Shown here: in pieces, positions 1 through 6,123 of the stretch | Layout of the letters: each line of letters begins with the position of its first letter | Position numbering within the stretch: the stretch's first letter is position 1 | From: Planctomycetota bacterium | Lineage (GTDB): Bacteria; Planctomycetota; Phycisphaerae; UBA1845; PWPN01 | Direction of reading: 5' to 3' | DNA: 12,652 nucleotides | NCBI GenBank assembly: GCA_020346805.1 | Contig: CP070790.1 | Coordinates: 3,816,936 to 3,829,587, forward strand | Notes under the pieces: generated by a model | Told to the model about the DNA's origin: nothing | Databases searched by the model: none | What the model saw: only the letters and a program-made list of their open reading frames with translations | Position numbers and translations under genes: made by a program

Positions 1-2
1 CC

Positions 3-143
3 AAATTGTTCCATACCCCTATGCAACCGCAGGCAGAAAAAACAGAAGAATCCGATTCGGCTAAAAACGTCCGAAAACAAAAGTTGAACAACCGGCTATT
101 GACAGATACATTAACCGGGGAAAACCCACCCCATCATTGTTAA
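3..143 (+). CDS. Possible C-terminal end of an upstream gene (partial, hypothetical)
   Basis: Only one plus-strand frame stays open from the window edge to a TAA at 141-143. It encodes about 46 residues, rich in Lys, Glu, Gln and Asn, ending in NPPHHC. No domain can be recognised. The Shine-Dalgarno of the next gene (AAGGGAG, 142-148) begins inside the stop codon, which is the usual spacing for two genes on one transcript. The main evidence is the frame and that spacing, so this could also be non-coding leader of the aminotransferase gene. Confidence 0.3.
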   Translation, partial: KLFHTPMQPQAEKTEESDSAKNVRKQKLNNRLLTDTLTGENPPHHC

Positions 144-158
144 GGGAGATTAGATGCT

Positions 159-1286
159 ATGAAATTGAACGATATCCGAGAACAATTCCCCATCACGCAA
201 AACTACAATTTTCAGAATAATGCCGCAGTGGCCCCCATAAGCACCCCGGCCGCTGAGGCAATGCACTACTACTCCCAACAACTCTGCCGGCATGCCAGAC
301 TCAAAGGCGAATTTTCCAGGCACGTAGAAAAGGTACGCAAGCTGTCGGCCCAGTTAATCAATGCCTCGTCTGATGAGGTAACCTTCGTCAAAAACACCAC
401 CGAAGGAATCGGCTGGGTGGCCAACGGCCTGAATCTCAAAGCCGGTGATAATGTTGTCACCACCAACGTGGAATTCCCCGCCAATATTTACCCCTGGATG
501 GGACTTGAGGAGCGAGGGGTACAACTAAAGATGGTGCCGGAGGTCGACGGTCGGTTTTCCACCGAGCGAATCGTCGAGGCCATAGATAACAATACCCGGG
601 TGTTAACCATATCGGCCGTGCAATATGCCAGCGGATATCGGGCTGATCTGGCCGCACTGGGTAAGACATGTAAGCAAAAGGGAATCTTCTTCTGTGTCGA
701 TGCCATACAGGCCCTGGGTGTATTACCCATCGACGTAAAAGCCATGAATATCGATTTCCTTTCCGCCGACGGCCACAAGTGGCTCTGCGGGCCCGAAGGA
801 TGCGGAATCTTTTATTGCCGGCGCGAGTTAATCGAAAAGCTTAGACCGGTAATGTCCGGATGGATCTGCATGGTCGATGCCAGCAACTACGGCAACTACC
901 GCTATCAGTTCGTGGATAACGCCTGCAGGTTCGATACCGGCAGCTATAACCTGGCTGGTATCTTTGGGCTGGGGGCTGCAATTGAACTGTTGATGAATAT
1001 CGGAATTGAGAATATCGAATCACATGTACTGATGCTTACCGATCGACTGGTTGAAGGTGTTCAAGATAAAGGCTTTCGCGTTGTTTCCTCGCGCCGGACC
1101 GGCGAAGCCAGCGGGATCGTATCTTTCGTCACCGACGTTCACGATCAAAAGAAAATACGAGATAGCCTGGAAAAAGAACATCGGGTGATAATCTCACTCC
1201 GCGAGGGCCGGCTCCGCGCCAGTCCCCATATCTACAACACCCCCGAAGAAATCGACCAACTCATTGAATTACTGCCAAGTCTTTAA
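159..1286 (+). CDS. PLP-dependent class V aminotransferase family protein
   Basis: Predicted cytosolic PLP fold-type I enzyme, 375 residues, near full length for the family. The internal aldimine lysine is K207 in the DGHKWLCGPEG motif, and the Asp that pairs with the PLP pyridine nitrogen is D181 in VDAIQ. NTTEG at 79-83 is the phosphate-side loop. The C-terminus carries R353 and SPHIYNT (355-361), the carboxylate-binding signature seen in isopenicillin N epimerase-like and kynureninase-like members. The active-site loop Cys of SufS/CsdA cysteine desulfurases is absent: the equivalent stretch (SLREGRLRAS, 346-355) has no Cys. A sulfur-mobilising role is therefore unlikely, although automated labels often say cysteine desulfurase. 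The true substrate cannot be read from sequence. The ATG at 159 lies ten bases after AAGGGAG (142-148). A competing ATG at 154 runs into a stop after one codon. Neighbours give no pathway hint. Confidence 0.88.
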   Translation: MKLNDIREQFPITQNYNFQNNAAVAPISTPAAEAMHYYSQQLCRHARLKGEFSRHVEKVRKLSAQLINASSDEVTFVKNTTEGIGWVANGLNLKAGDNVVTTNVEFPANIYPWMGLEERGVQLKMVPEVDGRFSTERIVEAIDNNTRVLTISAVQYASGYRADLAALGKTCKQKGIFFCVDAIQALGVLPIDVKAMNIDFLSADGHKWLCGPEGCGIFYCRRELIEKLRPVMSGWICMVDASNYGNYRYQFVDNACRFDTGSYNLAGIFGLGAAIELLMNIGIENIESHVLMLTDRLVEGVQDKGFRVVSSRRTGEASGIVSFVTDVHDQKKIRDSLEKEHRVIISLREGRLRASPHIYNTPEEIDQLIELLPSL

Positions 1287-1365
1287 TATGAAATCGCAAA
1301 CGAACGCAGATTAAATCAATTCATCCCTCCACAACTGATCCAGTCTCAAGATTGATGTGTGTTTT

Positions 1366-1394
1366 TTGCCAGCGGGGCCATCTGAGCGTATGAT
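1366..1394 (+). promoter_or_regulatory. Sigma70-type promoter for fmt
   Basis: TTGCCA at 1366-1371 (5/6 to the -35 consensus) is separated by exactly 17 bases from TATGAT at 1389-1394 (5/6 to the -10 consensus). The predicted transcript would start near 1401, giving a leader of roughly 37 bases before the fmt ATG. The rest of the 152-base gap after the aminotransferase gene shows no hairpin or other signal that I can recognise. This is the best-matching promoter in the window. Confidence 0.6.
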
Positions 1395-1438
1395 CGTAAG
1401 CCGATAGTAACTGTAATCGGATCCATCGGGAGACGGTC

Positions 1439-2386
1439 ATGCGTGTAGTATTCTTCGGATCGGGCGAGTTTGCCGTGCCCACCTTATGGTGGCTGATCAA
1501 CAGCCATCATGAAATCGCCGCCGTGGTCACCCAACCGGACCGTCCCACCGGACGGGGCAAAAAACCGCAACCCACGCCGGTGGCCACAAAAGCCGAAGAA
1601 CATAACCTGCCCATCGAGCGGTGTGAGGATGTCAATGCAAAACCATTCATCGAGAAAGTCCGCTCGCTCCAGGCCGACATCGGCGTGGTGATTGCCTTCG
1701 GACAGAAAATGTCAGCCCAACTGTGTTCTGTCTTTCCCAGTGAATGTATTAACCTGCATGCCTCCCTGCTGCCCAAGTACCGCGGGGCATCTCCCATATC
1801 GGCGGCCATACTCGCCGGTGAAACCGAGACCGGAATTACCGTATTTCGACTAGTCGATCGACTGGATGCCGGCCCCATCCTCGTGCAGCGTAAAACAACC
1901 ATCGAACCGATGGAGACCTGCGGCGAACTGCACGATCGACTGGCCGGGATTTGCTGCGATGCCGTCGATGCCGCTTTGAAATTACACCAAACCGACACCC
2001 TGCCCCCCGGTGAACAACAGGACGAGTCAAAAGTTGTCCCGGCCCCCAAGCTGAAAAAAAGCGACGGCTATTTGCGCTTCGACGAACCGGCGAATAAAAT
2101 CGCCTTGCGCTGCCGGGCCATGTGGCCCTGGCCGGGGGCCAGATGCCGGTACCTGCCTCCCGAAGGAAAACCGGTTGAGGTGATCATCTGTTCGGCATCG
2201 GCTATACCAAAAAATACAAACGCCCCGGCGGGAACAATCACAGACATGCTATCGGTGTCGACGTCGGCCGGCATGTTGGAAATCCATAGTCTAAAACCTG
2301 CGGGGAAAAGACTGATGAGTTGGCAGGACTTTGTTAATGGCCGACACGTAAAACCCGGCCACTGTTTTGAATCCCTGAGCGACTAA
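1439..2386 (+). CDS. fmt: Methionyl-tRNA formyltransferase
   Basis: Transfers the formyl group of 10-formyltetrahydrofolate to the amino group of Met-tRNA(fMet), making the initiator tRNA for translation; cytosolic. The length (315 residues) equals that of the E. coli enzyme. The N-terminal formyltransferase domain (about 1-185) starts with MRVVFFGSGEFAVP and contains the catalytic triad N105, H107 (NLHASLLPKYRG, 105-116) and D143 (LDAGPIL). The QPDRPTGRGK segment at 32-41 is also typical. The C-terminal OB-fold tRNA-binding domain (about 205-310) includes the expected Trp/Pro-rich MWPWPGAR. The start is supported by GGGAG at 1428-1432, six bases before the ATG, and by the exact N-terminal family match. 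In many bacteria def (peptide deformylase) sits beside fmt. It is not here: the next gene, 19 bases downstream and probably cotranscribed, is a membrane protease. Confidence 0.97.
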   Translation: MRVVFFGSGEFAVPTLWWLINSHHEIAAVVTQPDRPTGRGKKPQPTPVATKAEEHNLPIERCEDVNAKPFIEKVRSLQADIGVVIAFGQKMSAQLCSVFPSECINLHASLLPKYRGASPISAAILAGETETGITVFRLVDRLDAGPILVQRKTTIEPMETCGELHDRLAGICCDAVDAALKLHQTDTLPPGEQQDESKVVPAPKLKKSDGYLRFDEPANKIALRCRAMWPWPGARCRYLPPEGKPVEVIICSASAIPKNTNAPAGTITDMLSVSTSAGMLEIHSLKPAGKRLMSWQDFVNGRHVKPGHCFESLSD

Positions 2387-2405
2387 CATAAATGAGTACA
2401 AGCTT

Positions 2406-3914
2406 ATGTATTTTGTTGTCTTTGCCGCCTTTGTAATTATCCTGAGCGTTCCGGAGGCCGGCCCACCGTGGTCGACTATCAATTCGCCCGTATGGCGATG
2501 GATAATCGTGCTGGGCCAGATTCCCTTGACCGCCATCGTCGGATATTTATTCACCCGTTCGGTGATCAAAAAACTGGAACTCGAACCGGCGTGGCTGCAG
2601 AATGCCCAGAAAAAACTGAATCGGGGAAACCTGGTTATTCGGTTAACCCTGACCGCGGGCATTATTATCAGCATCTATCTGACCGACTGGGTAGTGTACG
2701 TAAGGGCATTAAAGCCGATCAAAGGAATCTGGGGCATGGACGAGATCATTGCCCTGTTACCCTTCTTTGCCGCGATTTTCGCCGGTTGGTTGTGCGTTTA
2801 CCCTGCCGACCGTGCCGTTCGTCAAGTAGCCATTGAGCTTCAACTATGGCTGTCCATACCTGCCCGCCCCGTATGGAGGCTGCGAAGATTTTTAAGTTTT
2901 ATGTTTCGACACCAGGTAATGATAATTGCCGCCCCCATGATACCGATCGTGATAGCCAACGATTTCGCACACCACTACGGCCCGCAACTTCGTAGATTAA
3001 CCGGGCTGGCCTGGGGGCACGAAGCGGTACTGGTAATAATCGCCGGTGGTATTTTCCTTTTCGCCCCCGTGATGCTGAGATACATCTGGCATACGCGGGC
3101 CCTGCCTTCCGGCGAGCTTCGGCAACGGCTGGAAAACCTATGCCGGCGGGCCAGGCTGACCTATCGCCAGATCCTCATCTGGGAAAGCGACGGCATGGTA
3201 GTCAATGCTGCGGTCATGGGATTATTCGGTCCGCTTCGTTACATCCTGCTCTCGGACGGTTTGTTGGAGATGATGGAGGATAAGAAGATTGAAGCGGTTT
3301 TCGGGCATGAGATCGGGCACATTAAATACCGACATATTCAATTTTATCTCTTATTCGCTATTCTCAGTATGCTCATCGTGGGAGGCATCACCGAACTTAT
3401 GATGCGGACCATATACTACTGGAGCGAGTATTTTGAACACATCTCCCAGGCACAAGACTACCTGCATGTACTAGCCATGGTTTTGATAGTTATGGTATGG
3501 GGATTGGGATTTGGAGGCGTATCGCGACGATTCGAGTGGCAGTCGGACTTATTCGGGGCCAGGAGCGTTACCCCGTCGGCAAACGAGTGCAATCGGCCAT
3601 GTTTCGTACATGATACCGCCCTTACACCAAAGCCGGCCGATCAAAAACAGTCGGCCATGATCTGTGCAACGGGAGCGGCCACCTTTGCCGACTCCCTGCA
3701 CCGCATCGCCATACTTAACGGCATACCCATAGAAGCTCGAAGCTGGCGGCATTCAAGTATCAGCCACCGTATGCAATTGCTCAAAAAATGCGCACAAGAT
3801 CCAACCTTCGCCGCCCGCCTGGAACGGTCGATATTGATAATTAAAATTACTTTACTCATCGGTACCCTGATCGGACTGGCCATCGCCGTCTGGTTGTACT
3901 GGCCGACAAATTGA
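2406..3914 (+). CDS. Membrane-embedded M48 (Ste24/HtpX-like) zinc metalloprotease
   Basis: Predicted integral-membrane zinc endopeptidase, 502 residues. Hydrophobic segments lie around 1-15, 32-50, 78-98, 114-134, 170-185, 205-228, 312-332, 352-372 and 476-499. The M48 signature is complete: HEIGH at 301-305 supplies two zinc-ligand His and the catalytic Glu (E302), and RRFEWQSD supplies the third ligand E377 with D381 (ExxxD). VNAAVMG (266-272) before the zinc site and WRHSSISHRMQLL (447-459) near the C-terminus are also M48 hallmarks. In Ste24 relatives such enzymes cut CaaX or quality-control substrates; the substrate here is unknown. No good Shine-Dalgarno precedes the ATG at 2406. The frame is open back to about 2379, so an unusual upstream start cannot be excluded. 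It probably shares the fmt transcript, and it converges on the hydrolase gene with 7 bases between stops. Confidence 0.9.
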   Translation: MYFVVFAAFVIILSVPEAGPPWSTINSPVWRWIIVLGQIPLTAIVGYLFTRSVIKKLELEPAWLQNAQKKLNRGNLVIRLTLTAGIIISIYLTDWVVYVRALKPIKGIWGMDEIIALLPFFAAIFAGWLCVYPADRAVRQVAIELQLWLSIPARPVWRLRRFLSFMFRHQVMIIAAPMIPIVIANDFAHHYGPQLRRLTGLAWGHEAVLVIIAGGIFLFAPVMLRYIWHTRALPSGELRQRLENLCRRARLTYRQILIWESDGMVVNAAVMGLFGPLRYILLSDGLLEMMEDKKIEAVFGHEIGHIKYRHIQFYLLFAILSMLIVGGITELMMRTIYYWSEYFEHISQAQDYLHVLAMVLIVMVWGLGFGGVSRRFEWQSDLFGARSVTPSANECNRPCFVHDTALTPKPADQKQSAMICATGAATFADSLHRIAILNGIPIEARSWRHSSISHRMQLLKKCAQDPTFAARLERSILIIKITLLIGTLIGLAIAVWLYWPTN

Positions 3915-3921
3915 TCGAACT

Positions 3922-5349
3922 CTATTTACCCATCTGGTTTTTTATCCAGCCGGCTATATCCTCGATAACCTGCCTGTCCACATTCCCCGCCTTGGTGTAA
4001 TAGTCACTCACCTCTTTGGCCTCGCTATCCATGAACAGATGGTTAAGCCTGGGATAAGAATTGAATTGCACGTCTTCTCGGTGACTCAACGCCTTTTTCC
4101 ATCCCTCAAAATCTTCCTTGGTGATCTGGAAATCCTTCCCCCCTTGCAGAACCAGTATCGGACAATAAAGATTCTTGGCCGTCTCTGCCGCCTGATACGC
4201 ACGCAAATCCATCCAGTAAACGGCGGTTAAATTATACGGCAGATCTTCCGCAGGCGTCGCAGCCTCCAGATTGGGATCCTTGACTCGGGCAACTTGTGCT
4301 TTGAGTGCGTCAAGCTTTTTCTTTTCCTCTTCGGTCACTTTCCCATCCAGCGAGGTTAAATAGGTCTCCTGGGCAAGAATCACGTCTTCCAATGGCCTGG
4401 TCGGACCGGCCGCTATAATCAGTCCACCTAAGCCCCACATTTCATTGGCAATCCGTGGAAGCAGAGTCCCTCCCATACTATGACCCAGAATGAAGACTTT
4501 ATTGCCATTGATCTCGCTTCGATGGCGAACATAAAAGACGGCTTCTTTGACATCATCCAGCGTCTCTTCTTTTACCGTAAAACCTTTCTGACCCAATCTT
4601 TCCATCACCGCACTCAAGTCGGCAACCTTGTCGGGATATTGCTTGGTACGTTTTACATAGCGCAGAGTTGCTATTCCTTTCGAAGCCAATCCATGAGCAA
4701 AATCTCGTAACGGTTTGTTGGAACCAATGGTTTGATCGCGATCGTGCGGCCCAAGACCGTGAACCAGAACCACCACCGGGAAAGGACCCTTGCCCACTGG
4801 AAGGGACAACGTCCCGGGCAAAGCCAGCGCCGACGACTTGCCAAACTCTATTTCCTCTTCACGGAACTTGCTGCGATCGACATAATCCGGCTTCTGATAA
4901 ATGAGCGTAAAAAACAAACCGGAAATCTGATCCCTGCTATCAAACAGGATCTCGGCATTGAAATCGGCCTTGGCAAATTCGCAGTTTATAATCACGATAT
5001 CGTATTCACGCCACTTATCTAACCGCACATCACGGCGGTCCTTCAATACCCCGAATTTTGTTGTGTGTTCTTTCCATTTCTCAGCCAAAGTAATGGGCGG
5101 CAAATCCTTGTTCATGGTTTTATCGAAATGAACGACGGCTTTATTGAAATCACCCCCGATCATATTGTTAAACAGTTCTTGGGCCCGCCCGACCAGCCGG
5201 TCCTGGCGGAAAGGATCTGAAGGTTGAGTTGCCGGCTGCGAAGTCGACGGCCCGGTAGCGGGCGCTGTTGCCGATGTCTGGGCGTAAGAATGCAAAACAC
5301 TGGCAAAAATAATCGTTACCCCAAATAGCATGATAGTATGTTTGCTCAT
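3922..5349 (-). CDS. Secreted DUF3887-alpha/beta hydrolase fusion
   Basis: Predicted exported serine hydrolase, 475 residues. A Sec signal peptide (basic start, hydrophobic 5-19) ends in SYA-Q, with likely cleavage after A23. A Thr/Ala/Pro/Gln/Ser-rich linker follows at 25-46. Residues about 50-150 resemble DUF3887, a small domain often found N-terminal to secreted hydrolases. The alpha/beta hydrolase domain (about 180-475) has HG (197-198) for the oxyanion hole, nucleophile S291 in GHSMGG, acid D406 in GGKDFQ and H437 in RLNHLF. The triad looks complete, so an active esterase, peptidase or acyl hydrolase is likely, but the substrate is not readable. A charged helical insertion at about 335-360 (EEEKKK) forms part of the cap region. 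AGGGAT lies on the minus strand at 5357-5362, before the ATG. It is 99 bases downstream of the phosphatase gene and may be cotranscribed or use its own promoter. Confidence 0.9.
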   Translation of the reverse strand: MSKHTIMLFGVTIIFASVLHSYAQTSATAPATGPSTSQPATQPSDPFRQDRLVGRAQELFNNMIGGDFNKAVVHFDKTMNKDLPPITLAEKWKEHTTKFGVLKDRRDVRLDKWREYDIVIINCEFAKADFNAEILFDSRDQISGLFFTLIYQKPDYVDRSKFREEEIEFGKSSALALPGTLSLPVGKGPFPVVVLVHGLGPHDRDQTIGSNKPLRDFAHGLASKGIATLRYVKRTKQYPDKVADLSAVMERLGQKGFTVKEETLDDVKEAVFYVRHRSEINGNKVFILGHSMGGTLLPRIANEMWGLGGLIIAAGPTRPLEDVILAQETYLTSLDGKVTEEEKKKLDALKAQVARVKDPNLEAATPAEDLPYNLTAVYWMDLRAYQAAETAKNLYCPILVLQGGKDFQITKEDFEGWKKALSHREDVQFNSYPRLNHLFMDSEAKEVSDYYTKAGNVDRQVIEDIAGWIKNQMGK

Positions 5350-5398
5350 GTTACCGATCCCTATATTGATCCGTTAAACAAACCACCGTTGTTGCTTA

Positions 5399-5426
5399 AT
5401 TGTAGCGTATCTCAGCTAAAGCGCAA
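5399..5426 (-). promoter_or_regulatory. Candidate promoter for the secreted hydrolase gene
   Basis: On the minus strand TTGCGC (5421-5426, 4/6 to -35) is followed after 16 bases by TACAAT (5399-5404, 5/6 to -10). It sits in the 99-base gap between the phosphatase and hydrolase genes, so the hydrolase could be transcribed independently of the upstream pair. This is a pattern match only. Confidence 0.35.
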
Positions 5427-5448
5427 AATCCCAAATACAGAGCCAAAC

Positions 5449-6123
5449 CTATTTATCAACCTCGGGGAAGGAGAGTAGCATCAATAGCTCCTGCAATCGG
5501 TGAATTACATAGTCGGCTTGATCGGAAAAATCGGGTTTGGGCCCGTCGCCGATCATAAGCACGGTAGTGGCACCGGCAGCGTTGCCGGCCTGGATATCGA
5601 ATAAGTAATCGCCTACCACCACCGCCGATTCTGCCCCTACTGCAAAACGCCGACAAAGCTCCAACACCGGTACCGGCGAAGGCTTGATCGGACCATCTTC
5701 ACGCGTATAAATCGCATCGAATTGCATTTGATGCTTGGCGATTACTGTTTCTACAGATTGACGGCTGTTACGGGTCAGCAATCCAACCGGAATGGATTGA
5801 CTGCGAATGGCTGCCATTACCTCACGGGCATCATCCCGAAGTTCGCTGGCCTGGGCACCTTCTTCCTCATGGCGTTGAATAATCGCCTCGGCTCGCATCC
5901 GCTCTTGCGGGGCCATCTGCTCTATGGCTTCGAGGATCGGCGTACGCGGCTCGGTGGGCAAACCGATTTCCTGACGAATGGCATCAAAATCGAAATAAGG
6001 TTCGGTCAGGGTTCCGTCCAAGTCGAAAATAACCGCCTCGACCCGCTGTCCGTCAATCGATATCGGTGAGTATCCTGGCTTACACATATTTGCAGGTGTA
6101 GCCGACCCGCACGCCCGGGTCAA
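5449..6123 (-). CDS. HAD-superfamily hydrolase, phosphoglycolate phosphatase-like
   Basis: Predicted cytosolic Mg-dependent phosphatase, 224 residues. All four HAD motifs are present: I, DLDGT with nucleophile D34 and general acid D36; II, LLTRNS with T118; III, K147 in PIKPSP; IV, GDYLFD with D172 and D176. A small helical cap lies between motifs I and II (about 45-105), as in Gph-type subclass I enzymes. Small phosphorylated metabolites are the usual substrates; which one is unknown. The longest frame begins with TTG at 6121-6123, whose last bases overlap the TGA of the preceding gene (TTGA), an arrangement typical of translational coupling. An ATG at residue 13 (6085-6087) is the alternative start, and neither has a clear Shine-Dalgarno. 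Either start keeps the whole catalytic domain. It belongs to one operon with the spermidine synthase-like gene. Confidence 0.9.
   Translation of the reverse strand: MTRACGSATPANMCKPGYSPISIDGQRVEAVIFDLDGTLTEPYFDFDAIRQEIGLPTEPRTPILEAIEQMAPQERMRAEAIIQRHEEEGAQASELRDDAREVMAAIRSQSIPVGLLTRNSRQSVETVIAKHQMQFDAIYTREDGPIKPSPVPVLELCRRFAVGAESAVVVGDYLFDIQAGNAAGATTVLMIGDGPKPDFSDQADYVIHRLQELLMLLSFPEVDK

Noticed and set aside
1507..2049. Long open frame antisense to fmt (about 180 codons, minus strand)
   Set aside because: fmt on the plus strand is unambiguous with a full catalytic triad. The antisense translation has no recognisable domain and reflects the codon pattern of fmt.
2291..2674. Minus-strand open frame across the fmt/protease junction
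   Set aside because: Both plus-strand genes are supported by motifs over this stretch, and the antisense product resembles no family.
3915..3921. Bidirectional terminator between the convergent genes
   Set aside because: Only 7 bases separate the stops and I see no GC-rich hairpin with a T-tract on either side; termination must lie inside the coding ends or be factor-dependent.
5350..5448. Imperfect inverted repeat (TTGCGCTT and AAGCAA) as a terminator or regulatory RNA
   Set aside because: The arms match poorly, the loop is long and no T-tract follows, so it is better explained as part of a promoter region.
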